Positions 24,121 to 32,910 of a stretch of DNA of 64,000 bases are shown here, piece by piece. Source of the stretch: an uncultured Bacteroidia bacterium (GTDB lineage Bacteria; Bacteroidota; Bacteroidia; Bacteroidales; UBA932). The position numbers and the translations under genes were made by a program. Position 1 is the first letter of the stretch; the number at the start of each line of letters is the position of its first letter. The notes under the pieces are model-generated. The model worked only from the letters and a program-made list of their open reading frames with translations, was not told the origin of the DNA and ran no database searches. The stretch lies in contig CACZFO010000006.1 of NCBI GenBank assembly GCA_902780455.1, forward strand, positions 1 to 64,000, written 5' to 3'.

Positions 24121-25831
24121 AATATGTCTTTTCGTTCATCGGAATAGGGTTCATCTCCTTGCCGATGGCATCCAGCCATTTCTGAGGGTAGCCCGGCTGG
24201 TCAGGCATCACGGCGTTGTCTTCGTTGTAGATTGTCTTGAAGCTGCCGTCAGGATTCTGCTTCTTGACGTTTCCGTCCATATACTTGACAAGCAGGTATT
24301 CATCGAGTTTCTTGAATTTCTTGAACATCCTGTCTGCAAACTTGTTTGACCATTCGGTCAGGTAAGCCTTTACCTTCTGTTCATCCTTGCTCTCGGAGAG
24401 GATCCTCTGGGCGTTGGCATCTATCTCAGGTATGATCTTGAGGGCACCGTTCTCGTGTTCGTCTATGGCGGCGCGGACTTCAGGCGCGATGTCCTTGTAG
24501 CGGCTGTAGGCAAACTGGGCTATCCTGTTGAAAAGCCAGAAGGCTGAGGAATCTGAATACCTGACCATGCTTCCGTTGCCTACCCTGAAGCACAGAGGAG
24601 TCTCAAGTCCGCTGGAATAAACAGGGGTGAGGGAACTGGTGGCAGTATCGTCAACTCCGAACCAGATGATGCCTCCGATTACATCGGGCAGCCAGCCTCT
24701 TGCCTGGCCCAGGAGCCAGAAACCGGTCTGCTGGGTGGCGATGGACCTCTCGAACTCGTATTTCTTGCCGTCTGAAACAAAGGACATCGGCCTCCATCTG
24801 TACGGGTTTTCGAATGGGCCGGCTCCCAGGTCATATCTGAAGTCGAAAGGAGTGTCCTCAAAGTGGTCTCTCATGGCATCTGCCACATCCTTTACGGTAA
24901 GCGGATGTGAAGGTTTGATGTAAAGAGGCATCTTGTTGGCCGGGTTGGTGCCGGCGGCGTAGTCTGCGTAGAAGGAAGCGTCCTTGTCTCCTATCTTTCC
25001 GCCGCCCAGGATTTTGAAGAAACTCCATACCCTGGTCTCGCAGCCTCTGAGGGTTCCGAATGAAGCCGGTGCAAAAGCATCGCAGAAGCTGAACTCGTTG
25101 TCCGGTCCGTTATAGTAGCCGTTCTCCTTGGCAAATTTTATGATGTCTTTCGAGTAGAGGCAGTTCTCAGGGTCGTTGAGAGGGAAGGTGGATATCCTGG
25201 AGCAGTTGGCGTGGCCGCTGATATAACCGTCGGGAATCCGGATTGCCACCCAGTTGGCGCCCTTGTTGAGGTTCTTGCCGTCCTTGCCCTTCTTTACGCC
25301 CTTGCCCACGATCTCCATGATCCATGCTTCATCCTTGTCTGCGATGGAAAAACTTTCTCCCTCAGAGCGGTATCCGTAGGTATCCATGAGCTCGGCGATT
25401 ACCTTGATGGCCTCCCTGGCGGTCTTGGCCCTCTGAAGTGTGATATAGATCAGTGAACCGTAGTCTATTCCTCCGGTGGTATCCACAAGGCTTTCCAGCC
25501 CTCCGAAAGTTGTTTCTGTAATTATGAGCTGGAACTCGTTCATGTTTCCCATTGTGGAATAGGTGCGCCTGACCTGGGGAATGTCCATCAGGTAGCGTCC
25601 TGTATCCCACTCGTAAACCTTTATCATGGTTCCCTTGGGCCATACTCCGCCGTTGTGGTGGTAGAGTTCTCCGTACTGGGTGTGTGAATCGGCAGCATAG
25701 GTTACCATGACGCTTCCGTCCTTGGAAGCCCCCTTTGTTACAATGATGTTGGTGCAGCTTGAGGCTGTCTGGTAGGATGCCATGGACAGCAGCAAGGCAA
25801 TCATCGCGATAAGTTGAATTCTCTTTCTCAT
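24119..25831 (-). CDS. C69-family dipeptidase, secreted
   Basis: A 570-residue Ntn-hydrolase of the PepD/C69 family. The signal region MRKRIQLIAMIALLLSMASY ends before SSCTNIIVTKGASKDGSVMV, where Cys26 is the expected catalytic N-terminal nucleophile after processing. Further family blocks are TYAADSHTQYGEL, IVGKGVKKGKDG and FWLLGQARGWLP. Start 25831 was chosen for its signal peptide; the frame extends 64 codons upstream without features. It cleaves dipeptides in the periplasm or outside the cell. TACCTTTG on the minus strand at 25886-25879 is a likely -7 box. Divergent from the gene at 25913. Confidence 0.9.
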   Translation of the reverse strand: MRKRIQLIAMIALLLSMASYQTASSCTNIIVTKGASKDGSVMVTYAADSHTQYGELYHHNGGVWPKGTMIKVYEWDTGRYLMDIPQVRRTYSTMGNMNEFQLIITETTFGGLESLVDTTGGIDYGSLIYITLQRAKTAREAIKVIAELMDTYGYRSEGESFSIADKDEAWIMEIVGKGVKKGKDGKNLNKGANWVAIRIPDGYISGHANCSRISTFPLNDPENCLYSKDIIKFAKENGYYNGPDNEFSFCDAFAPASFGTLRGCETRVWSFFKILGGGKIGDKDASFYADYAAGTNPANKMPLYIKPSHPLTVKDVADAMRDHFEDTPFDFRYDLGAGPFENPYRWRPMSFVSDGKKYEFERSIATQQTGFWLLGQARGWLPDVIGGIIWFGVDDTATSSLTPVYSSGLETPLCFRVGNGSMVRYSDSSAFWLFNRIAQFAYSRYKDIAPEVRAAIDEHENGALKIIPEIDANAQRILSESKDEQKVKAYLTEWSNKFADRMFKKFKKLDEYLLVKYMDGNVKKQNPDGSFKTIYNEDNAVMPDQPGYPQKWLDAIGKEMNPIPMNEKTY

Positions 25832-25912
25832 ATATTTTATAACTTTGTTTCCTGTTAGGAACGTGTTTTGATGTGAATCAAAGGTAACTATTTTGAGATT
25901 AAAACCATTGTT

Positions 25913-26344
25913 ATGAGAAGGATTTTTATTGCCACCCTGCTGTTCCTTGTTGCCGGAACGGTTTGTTCTTATGCTCAATATCAAGACAAGGAGCCTTCCA
26001 TGGAAGAGATAGCTGAAAAGCATACCAAGGACCTGGTCAAGAAGATAAATCTTTCAGATGCCCAGGAATTCTACGTAGATTCCATACTCCGTACCAACTA
26101 TGTGGGAATGAAGGACGCCCTGGACGACCTCCAGAGGTCCGGAATGCAGGATCCTGAGAACTACCGCTACGTCAACCAGCAGTGGCAGGACAAGACCCTG
26201 GCAGCCATGAAGAAGGTGCTTGACGAGCAGCAGTACATAGGCTACTTGAGGTATATAGGAAAAGGGAAGGATTACAAGAAGGGCAAAGACGGCAAGTGGT
26301 ATCTCAAGTCTGAACTCAAGAAGCAGAATAAGAATCCTCAATAG
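25913..26344 (+). CDS. Small secreted helical protein (Spy/CpxP-like build)
   Basis: A 143-residue protein with signal peptide MRRIFIATLLFLVAGTVCSYAQ. The mature part is almost all helix with charged and Gln-rich heptads (SMEEIAEKHTKDLVKKINL, LSDAQEFYVDSILRTN, DKTLAAMKKVLDEQQYIGYL) and a Lys-rich tail. The LSDAQ plus LDEQQ spacing recalls LTxxQ-type periplasmic chaperones such as Spy/CpxP, but the exact motif is absent, so this is only a structural analogy. The last 29 bases overlap the 3' end of the convergent cdaA gene. Confidence 0.65.
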   Translation: MRRIFIATLLFLVAGTVCSYAQYQDKEPSMEEIAEKHTKDLVKKINLSDAQEFYVDSILRTNYVGMKDALDDLQRSGMQDPENYRYVNQQWQDKTLAAMKKVLDEQQYIGYLRYIGKGKDYKKGKDGKWYLKSELKKQNKNPQ

Positions 26345-27101
26345 CAAGCCTGAGCTCCGTGATGGAGCTTATGGTCTTGATTTCCCCGTCCTTGACGAAA
26401 GAAATGCCGCCGGTTTCCTCGGAAACCACTATTACGGTGGCATCGGTCATTTCCGTCACTCCTACGGCGGCCCTGTGCCTCATTCCGTAATGTGCAGGGA
26501 TTTCAGTGCTTTCAGAAATAGGCAGGGTGCATCTGGCTGCAACCAGCCTGCTGGTATCCATTACTACGGCTCCATCGTGAAGGGGAGAGTTCTTGAAGAA
26601 AAGGTTTTCTATCAGCCTGCGGTTTACCACGGCGTCTATCCTGTCTCCGGTTTCTACGATTCCCTCCAGGGATGATTTGTGGGTCATCACGATAAGGGCT
26701 CCGGTCTTGGTTTCGGACATTTTCCTCACCGCCTGGGTGAGCTCGTCCAGAGTGGCAAGGGGCACGGTAGTGGTCTTGGTTCCGAACAGCCTGCGGGTGA
26801 AGAAGTTGCTGTTGCGGTGTATGGAATTGTTGCCCAGATGGATCAGGAACCTTCGGATCTCCTGCTGGAAGATGATGATCAGGGCCAGCACTCCCACTCC
26901 CAGAACCTGACCCAGTATGGCGGAAAGAACCTCCATGTGTATGGTTTTAACCACCAGCCAGATGAAGTAAAGGATGATGATGCCGATGAAGATGCTCATA
27001 GCGGCAGTTCCCCTTATAAGCTTGTAAATCTGATAGATAAGTAAGCCTACGAGGAGAATGTCCAGAATATCGATCAGGTGCAGGTTGATAAAATCCAGCA
27101 T
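26316..27101 (-). CDS. cdaA: Diadenylate cyclase CdaA
   Basis: A 261-residue protein making cyclic di-AMP from two ATP. Three N-terminal membrane helices (residues about 8-80, including MSIFIGIIILYFIWLVV and LGQVLGVGVLALIIIF) are followed by the DAC domain with both catalytic motifs: DGA at 176-178 (PLHDGAVV) and RHR at 208-210 (GMRHRAAVG). Length and layout equal standard CdaA. No CdaR or GlmM gene is adjacent, as is common in Bacteroidota. The upstream gap to comF is short (47 bases), so both may share a transcript. Confidence 0.95.
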   Translation of the reverse strand: MLDFINLHLIDILDILLVGLLIYQIYKLIRGTAAMSIFIGIIILYFIWLVVKTIHMEVLSAILGQVLGVGVLALIIIFQQEIRRFLIHLGNNSIHRNSNFFTRRLFGTKTTTVPLATLDELTQAVRKMSETKTGALIVMTHKSSLEGIVETGDRIDAVVNRRLIENLFFKNSPLHDGAVVMDTSRLVAARCTLPISESTEIPAHYGMRHRAAVGVTEMTDATVIVVSEETGGISFVKDGEIKTISSITELRLAIEDSYSAS

Positions 27102-27147
27102 ATTTCACTCTTTAATCCAACCGCGAATTTAATAAAAACCCAAGAAA

Positions 27148-27894
27148 CTAAGGTACATAAGCCAATGTGGCAATGCTTATACGGCACTGTGCAGCCTGGT
27201 GCAGCAGGCTGGCGCAGGCATCGAGGGTGGCCCCCGTGGTAAGCACGTCATCCACCAGCAGTATCTTCAGAGGAACGTTTGGCGATGCCGAGGGAGTTGA
27301 CAGTTTACTTAGCCGCTTTTGATTTATGACAAAGGCGTTGCGGACGTTCAGCCAGCGGTCAATCCTGTCTTTTCGGGTCTGGGTTGGGGTAAAGTTGCTC
27401 CTGAGGACCAGATGGGTTTCAACAGATACATCAGAACCTCTTTTTCTCAGCGATTCAGCTATTCCCCGGGCAATCATTTCAGACTGGTTGTAGCCTCTTC
27501 TGCGTTTCTTCTTCGGATGCAGCGGGACGGGAACTATGATCTCAATGCCTTCAGGGGCGATATGTTCTCCCAGCATTTTTCCCAGCCGGATGGCCAGAGG
27601 CGCATTTCCCCGGTATTTGACGCTGTACAGAAGTTCCTTGTATTTCCCTTTGTAGATGAACAGTGAGGTTACCTTTTCTACGGGGGTTCTGCCCCAGAAT
27701 GTGATGTCCGCCGGAGAATCCTTTTCAACCCATGTGAATGAAGAGGGGAGGTCTGAAAGGCACATTGTGCAGATGTCTTTTTCAAAGGCGGCCAGAGGGC
27801 GGTGGCAGCATACGCATTCCCGGCCCAGCATCACAGTCCGGATGCTCCTTGCCCAAATTGAGATTTCCCTTGCCAGATGCTTGATGGTATTCAT
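27148..27894 (-). CDS. comF: ComF-family phosphoribosyltransferase-like protein
   Basis: A 248-residue protein. A four-cysteine zinc-finger-like N-terminus (CVCCHRPL ... CTMCL) precedes the phosphoribosyltransferase fold with the ComF signature VPVPLHPKKKRRRGYNQSE and the PRPP loop ILLVDDVLTTGATLDA. Start 27894 gives the usual short lead before the Cys motif; the longer frame from 27948 adds 18 residues without family features. Homologues assist DNA uptake, yet it is widespread in bacteria not known to be competent. It is divergent from the PHP gene, with 62 bases between the starts. Confidence 0.88.
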   Translation of the reverse strand: MNTIKHLAREISIWARSIRTVMLGRECVCCHRPLAAFEKDICTMCLSDLPSSFTWVEKDSPADITFWGRTPVEKVTSLFIYKGKYKELLYSVKYRGNAPLAIRLGKMLGEHIAPEGIEIIVPVPLHPKKKRRRGYNQSEMIARGIAESLRKRGSDVSVETHLVLRSNFTPTQTRKDRIDRWLNVRNAFVINQKRLSKLSTPSASPNVPLKILLVDDVLTTGATLDACASLLHQAAQCRISIATLAYVP

Positions 27895-27956
27895 ACTGGC
27901 AAGTTTGGAATTATTGAGTATTTTTGCATGCCGAACGGTAAAAATCAATAGTTTGT

Positions 27957-28775
27957 ATGGGTAAATTTTTCGATACGCACACTCATTCCGAATTTTCTCC
28001 CGACAGCAGGACCACCGTAGAGGAAATTCTCAGGATGGCAAGGAGGATTGGTGCCGGCGGAGTTACCTTGACGGATCATCTTGACCTGGACGCCCCCAGG
28101 AATCCCGGCAGGTTCGAGTTTTCTATCGATGCCCAGCAGGAAAAGATAGAGGAAAAGTCCTGGGAGATTTTCCCGGAAGGGAGCTGCAAGGTGCTCAAAG
28201 GCATAGAAGTGGGGTTGCAGCCTTGCAGCATCGCCCACAGCCTGGAATATGTATCCGGATACAAGTTTGACCAGATAACCGTTTCAGTCCATTTCGTAGA
28301 CGGGGAAGATCCGTACTATGGAGAATACTACAAAGGCAAGGACTTCTGGCAGGCCTACGGCAGGACCCTGGAACTTATATATGAAACTGCCCGGGACTTC
28401 AAGGATTTTGACGTGATAGGGCATTTTGACTATGTCGCCCGTTATGCTCCGTACGAAGTCAGGGACGTCAGGTATGCGGATTTCCCTGATGTCCTGGACA
28501 CCCTTCTCAGGTTCATGGCCCAGGAGGGAAAGGCCCTGGAAATCAATACCAAGACTTACGACATGCATGGAGACCACCTTCAGGTCCTGGATGAGAATAT
28601 CCTCAGAAGGTTCAAGGAGCTGGGCGGAGAGTTCGTGACGCTGGGCTCCGATTCACATTCGGCATCCAGGCTGACGGAAAAATTTGAAGAGTTTGCCCAT
28701 ATTTGCAGAAACTGCGGATTTGAAAAACTGACTTATTTTGAAGACAGGAGGCCGGTACTCTATTCACCATTCTGA
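27957..28775 (+). CDS. PHP-domain phosphatase (histidinol-phosphatase-like)
   Basis: A 272-residue metal-dependent phosphoesterase. PHP motif I is FFDTHTHSEFSPDS (residues 4-17), motif II is TLTDHLD, and further metal ligands occur in KGIEVGLQP, VSVHFVDG, IGHFDYVAR and TLGSDSHSASR. This HisJ-type layout points to L-histidinol phosphate or a similar small phosphate ester. No other his genes are close, so pathway assignment is only by family. The gene is 18 bases before mutS2, with which it probably shares a transcript. Confidence 0.85.
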   Translation: MGKFFDTHTHSEFSPDSRTTVEEILRMARRIGAGGVTLTDHLDLDAPRNPGRFEFSIDAQQEKIEEKSWEIFPEGSCKVLKGIEVGLQPCSIAHSLEYVSGYKFDQITVSVHFVDGEDPYYGEYYKGKDFWQAYGRTLELIYETARDFKDFDVIGHFDYVARYAPYEVRDVRYADFPDVLDTLLRFMAQEGKALEINTKTYDMHGDHLQVLDENILRRFKELGGEFVTLGSDSHSASRLTEKFEEFAHICRNCGFEKLTYFEDRRPVLYSPF

Positions 28776-28793
28776 TAAAGGCACATATTCAAG

Positions 28794-31298
28794 ATGACTG
28801 GAACAGTTTCTTTGGAAAACAAGATAGGATTCAACTTCATAAGGGAGCGGATCAAAGGCCGCTGCTCCACCTCCTATGCCGTCTCCAGGGCTGAGGATGA
28901 GGTCATATCCACAGATGCTGCGGAGATAGAAAGAAGGCTCTGCCTGGTAGAGGAGATGATGGAGATAGGCATGATGGAGACCAAGTTTCCCCAGGGCGGC
29001 TTTACAGACTGTACCACATTCCTGCCTTCACTGAAGAAGGAGAGCAGCAGCATTTCCGTGGAGAACATGAAAAAGCTTTCGTCCTTCATGGAAAACCTCC
29101 GCCAGGTAACATCTTTCCTTAGCGGAACCAAGGAGGGCAAGTATCCTTTCCTGAAGGCTCTGGCCCTGCCCATACAGTACTTTCCTTCCGTCAGCACCAG
29201 GATAGGGAGCATCCTGGACAAAAACGGCTTTGTCAAGGATTCGGCATCCAGCGAACTTCAGAAAATATCTTCAGAACTGCGTCAGGCACAAGCATCGGTC
29301 AGCAGGAGGATAGAGTCTCTTCTGAAGAAGGCCAAGGCCGACAACATGACAGACGAGGACGCTACCATTTCCGTCCGCGACGGAAAGATGCTGATTCCTG
29401 TAAACGCCACCAGCAAGAGAAGTCTTCCAGGCATAGTCCAGGACGAGAGCGCCAGCGGCAAGACCTTCTTCATAGAACCTATGGAGGTGGTAGAACTCAA
29501 CAACAGCATCCGCCGCCTGATGTTCGACCGCCAGAGGGAGATAGCCCGCATCCTTTTTGAATTCACTGATTTCCTCAGACCTTATATACCTGAGCTCATG
29601 GAGGGTGCAAGGTTCATAGGGGAGGTTGACTTCATCAGGGCAAAGGCCGAATGCGCTTCACAGATGGGAGCCGGAAGGCCGGTCATGTCTGAAGATGGAA
29701 CGCTCAGGATATACGAAGGCCGCCATCCGCTTCTGGAATCAGCCCTTGCCAGGGAAGGCAAGAAGATAGTTCCGATAGACCTTCATCTTACCCGCGAAAA
29801 GCACATACTGGTGATTTCCGGCCCCAATGCCGGAGGTAAGTCCGTAGCTCTGAAGACTACCGGCATGCTGCAGTACATGTTCCAGTGGGGCATGCCTTTG
29901 ACCTGCAGCCAGAAGAGCGAGTTTCCGATATTTGACAGCATTCTCATAGACATAGGAGACCAGCAGAGCATGGAGAACGACCTGAGTACCTACAGTTCTC
30001 ATCTGATGAACATGAGGAACCTGCTCAAGCAGGCCTCTTCAAAGACGCTGGTTCTCATAGACGAATTCGGCAGCGGCACAGAGCCGGCCGCCGGCGGTGC
30101 CATTGCCCAGACCATACTGGAGGAGCTGGAGGAAAGGGGTACTTACGGAGTTATCACCACCCATTACACAAACCTCAAGGTATATGCCGAAGGCAGCAGG
30201 GGAGTGGTCAACGGAGCCATGCTGTTTGACAGCGTCAACATAGCCCCTCTCTACAAGCTGGAGATGGGGGTTCCGGGCAATTCCTTTGCCTTTGACCTTG
30301 CAAGGAAGATGGGGCTTCCGGAGCATATCGTAAAGAGGGCCGAGGAAAAGGCCGGAGAAGATTTCATAGACCTCGAAAGGCAGTTGCGCACCATATCCAG
30401 GAACAGGAGGAAGCTCGACGAGAAACTTGCGCGCATAAGGAATACAGACAAGACCCTGGAGTCCGTTACAGAAAAATATACCAGGGAACTTTCTGACATC
30501 CGCCAGACCAAGAAGCAGATAATAGACCAGGCCAAGGAGGAGGCCCGCCAGATTATCGCCGATGCAAACAGGAGGGTGGAGTCTACCATAAAGAAGATCA
30601 AGGAGGCCCAGGCTGAGAAGGAGGCTACCAAGAAAGCCCGCCAGGCCCTGAAGGACGCCGGAGAGAATATAGAAAACAAGGGTGTCACCGATCAGGACAG
30701 GAAGATAGAGGCCAAGATGAAATCGCTCCAGGAGCGCCAGGCCCGCAGGGAAGAAAGGAAGGCCAAAAGAGAAAAGCAGCAGCCGAAGGCAGACACTGAA
30801 CAGCCAAAGGTACTCAGTCTGGAACCGGGCTGCAAGGTCAAGGTTCAGGGCAGCGGTCTTATAGGCGAAGTCCTGAAGATAGAGGGCCGTAACGTCACCA
30901 TATCCGTAGGTGATATTACTAGCCGCGTAAAGAAAGATGCCGTAACGGTTATCTCCAACAAGGAGTTCCAGAGCCACGCAGACACCAGACCGGTTGCATC
31001 GCTGAGAAATTACTCCGTTACGGTTGATGAGAGCATAAACAGGCGCAAGCTTTCCTTCAAGGATGAGATAGACATCCGGGGCCAGAGGCTGGAAGAAGCC
31101 CTGATAAGCGTTTCAAAATTCATGGACGACGCAACCCTTGTAGGGGCTTCAAAGGTCCGCATCCTCCACGGCAAGGGAACCGGAGTCCTGAAGGAAGAGA
31201 TAAGAAAATGGCTCAAGACCAATCCGTCGGTCGTAAGTTGCAGGGATGAGGATGTCCGCCTCGGCGGTTCTGGAATAACCGTCGTAGAACTGGACTGA
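28794..31298 (+). CDS. mutS2: MutS2 family ATPase/endonuclease
   Basis: An 834-residue protein. Core MutS-like lever and clamp regions (residues 1-330) lead into the ATPase with Walker A GPNAGGKS (about 343-350) and Walker B LVLIDEFGSGTEP (about 419). A long charged coiled coil (550-660) is rich in Glu, Lys and Arg. A KOW-like segment (EPGCKVKVQGSGLIGEVL) precedes the C-terminal Smr nuclease domain (DIRGQRLEEAL ... RILHGKGTGVLKEEI). It lacks the mismatch-recognition domain, so it acts in anti-recombination or, as shown for Bacillus MutS2, in splitting collided ribosomes. All motifs are intact. Confidence 0.95.
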   Translation: MTGTVSLENKIGFNFIRERIKGRCSTSYAVSRAEDEVISTDAAEIERRLCLVEEMMEIGMMETKFPQGGFTDCTTFLPSLKKESSSISVENMKKLSSFMENLRQVTSFLSGTKEGKYPFLKALALPIQYFPSVSTRIGSILDKNGFVKDSASSELQKISSELRQAQASVSRRIESLLKKAKADNMTDEDATISVRDGKMLIPVNATSKRSLPGIVQDESASGKTFFIEPMEVVELNNSIRRLMFDRQREIARILFEFTDFLRPYIPELMEGARFIGEVDFIRAKAECASQMGAGRPVMSEDGTLRIYEGRHPLLESALAREGKKIVPIDLHLTREKHILVISGPNAGGKSVALKTTGMLQYMFQWGMPLTCSQKSEFPIFDSILIDIGDQQSMENDLSTYSSHLMNMRNLLKQASSKTLVLIDEFGSGTEPAAGGAIAQTILEELEERGTYGVITTHYTNLKVYAEGSRGVVNGAMLFDSVNIAPLYKLEMGVPGNSFAFDLARKMGLPEHIVKRAEEKAGEDFIDLERQLRTISRNRRKLDEKLARIRNTDKTLESVTEKYTRELSDIRQTKKQIIDQAKEEARQIIADANRRVESTIKKIKEAQAEKEATKKARQALKDAGENIENKGVTDQDRKIEAKMKSLQERQARREERKAKREKQQPKADTEQPKVLSLEPGCKVKVQGSGLIGEVLKIEGRNVTISVGDITSRVKKDAVTVISNKEFQSHADTRPVASLRNYSVTVDESINRRKLSFKDEIDIRGQRLEEALISVSKFMDDATLVGASKVRILHGKGTGVLKEEIRKWLKTNPSVVSCRDEDVRLGGSGITVVELD

Positions 31299-31364
31299 TT
31301 TCCTTACGGCGGGTAGTATGGCAAAATGCCCGGACCGGCCTGACAACAAGACTGGAAAGTAGGT

Positions 31365-32633
31365 TTAAGCCAGTCTGAAGTACTGCCTGATCTTCTCTAC
31401 CGAGTCTGTCAGTTCCCACCCGAAGAACTGGACTTTCTTCCTGATCTTCTTTCCGTCGCGAAGAAGGGTAACCTCCTTTGTATAAGGCTTTCTTCCCATG
31501 TGGCCGTAGGCGGCGCATGGTTCGTAGATAGGGTTCTTGAGTCCGAATTTGTCTATAATCTTGGCTGGCCGCAGGTCGAAGATCTTTCCCACAGCCTCGG
31601 CTATCTGCCCGTTTGTCAGAACCTTGCCGTTTTTCCTGACCTTGGTTGTGCCGAAGGTGTTGATGAAGATGCTCAGGGGTCTGGCCACTCCTATTGCGTA
31701 GGAAATCTGTATCTGGCACTCGTCGCATACGCCGGCGGCAACCAGGTTCTTTGCAATGTATCTTCCGGCATAGGCTGCGCTGCGGTCCACCTTGCTAGGA
31801 TCCTTTCCGCTCAGTGCTCCTCCGCCATGGGCTCCTCTTCCGCCATAGGTATCCACGATTATCTTCCTTCCGGTAAGGCCGGTGTCTCCGTGAGGACCTC
31901 CGATGACGAACTTTCCGGTAGGGTTTACGTATAGCTTGTAGCCTTTTGAGAAAAGTTTCTTGATGCTTTCAGGCATCTGGCTTAGCATTCTTGGGATAAG
32001 GATTTCCTGGACATCTTCCTTGATCTTTTTCAGCATCTGGCTGTCTTTGCCGAACTCGTCGTGCTGGGTAGAAAGGACGATGGTATGAACCTTTACGGGC
32101 TTCCGGTCGTCGGAATACTCAATGGTGAACTGGCTCTTGGCGTCAGGCCTTAGGTAAGGCATCAGCTTGGTGTTCTTGCGGATGTCTGCAAGAGTAAGCA
32201 GAAGCTTGTGGCTCAGCCATATAGGAAGCGGCATGAGGTCTTCCGTCTCGCGGCAGGCGTATCCGAACATCATGCCCTGGTCGCCTGCTCCCTGGTCTTC
32301 TTCCTTCTTGCGGTCAACTCCCCGGTGGATGTCGTCGCTCTGTTCGTGAAGGGCGGAGAGGATGCCGCAGCTGCTGGCGTCGAACTTGTACTCGGCCTTG
32401 GTGTATCCGATGCGGCTTATGACGTTGCGTGCAGTCTGCTGTATGTCTACGTATGCTTCCGAGCGGACTTCTCCGCCTATTACCACAAGGCCGGTGCTCA
32501 CGAATGTCTCACAGGCCACCTTGCTGTTTTCGTCCTGGATGAGGAACTGGTCAAGTATTGCGTCTGATATCTGGTCCGCAACCTTGTCGGGATGCCCCTC
32601 AGATACTGATTCTGATGTAAATAGATATGCCAT
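31365..32633 (-). CDS. metK: S-adenosylmethionine synthase
   Basis: A 422-residue enzyme forming SAM from methionine and ATP. Family blocks are all present: ATP-binding [19 protein letters not shown] with His15, [10 protein letters not shown], the [11 protein letters not shown] hexapeptide region, [20 protein letters not shown] with the following [20 protein letters not shown], and the C-terminal Lys/Asp sites. It is somewhat longer than E. coli MetK (384), with small insertions such as VDRKKEEDQ. The gene lies under a SAM-II-like riboswitch, giving product feedback. It is convergent with mutS2. Confidence 0.97.
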   Translation of the reverse strand: MAYLFTSESVSEGHPDKVADQISDAILDQFLIQDENSKVACETFVSTGLVVIGGEVRSEAYVDIQQTARNVISRIGYTKAEYKFDASSCGILSALHEQSDDIHRGVDRKKEEDQGAGDQGMMFGYACRETEDLMPLPIWLSHKLLLTLADIRKNTKLMPYLRPDAKSQFTIEYSDDRKPVKVHTIVLSTQHDEFGKDSQMLKKIKEDVQEILIPRMLSQMPESIKKLFSKGYKLYVNPTGKFVIGGPHGDTGLTGRKIIVDTYGGRGAHGGGALSGKDPSKVDRSAAYAGRYIAKNLVAAGVCDECQIQISYAIGVARPLSIFINTFGTTKVRKNGKVLTNGQIAEAVGKIFDLRPAKIIDKFGLKNPIYEPCAAYGHMGRKPYTKEVTLLRDGKKIRKKVQFFGWELTDSVEKIRQYFRLA

Positions 32634-32689
32634 TTCAATTCTTGTTATGGCAGACGATCTGACTTTGTGCTGGAAAGGGAAGGAAGAAA

Positions 32690-32752
32690 CTCCTCACCCG
32701 GTTCGTTTTAGCATTTTTTAGCGTGGTTGCAAGCAGTCAAATCTGTCCACCG
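32690..32752 (-). promoter_or_regulatory. SAM-II-like riboswitch in the metK leader
   Basis: On the minus strand the leader reads GGUGG, then AGAUUUG, then CUUGCAACCACG, then CUAAAAAAUGCUAAAACG and GAACCGGG. The P1 stem pairs GUGG (32750-32747) with CCAC (32726-32723). The GAUUU element, UUGCAACCAC and the GCUAAA loop (32712-32706) are in the order and spacing of the SAM-II pseudoknot. UUUG and CGAA can form part of the second stem. It starts about 11 bases after the predicted transcription start and ends about 57 bases before metK. It would switch metK off when SAM binds. Confidence 0.75.
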
Positions 32753-32769
32753 TCGTTTATAATCGGCGG

Positions 32770-32800
32770 CAAAAATATCATATTTTTACATACCAAGCAA
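32770..32800 (-). promoter_or_regulatory. Promoter of metK
   Basis: On the minus strand TTG (32800-32798), 20 bases, then TATTTTTG (32777-32770). This agrees with the Bacteroidota consensus, and the predicted start near 32763 leaves the full riboswitch in the transcript. Confidence 0.6.
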
Positions 32801-32836
32801 CATAAAAGCATTTTATTTTGTTTTGCAATCTTTTTC

Positions 32837-32867
32837 TTGGGAAATGTCTTGACATTTTGTATTTTCG
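32837..32867 (+). promoter_or_regulatory. Promoter of the TonB-dependent receptor
   Basis: TTG at 32837-32839, 20 bases, then TATTTTCG (32860-32867), one mismatch to TAnnTTTG. The leader to ATG 32911 would be about 37 bases. It diverges from the metK promoter. The rest of the 277-base gap 32634-32910 is the metK leader. Confidence 0.5.
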
Positions 32868-32910
32868 CCTGTTGGAAACAAAATCTACAAAAACCTTATA
32901 TTTTAATTTT

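Noticed and set aside
30039-30977. A 312-residue minus-strand frame opposite mutS2
   Set aside because: Leu/Gly-rich antisense shadow of the MutS2 coiled coil and Smr linker; no start context or homology signal.
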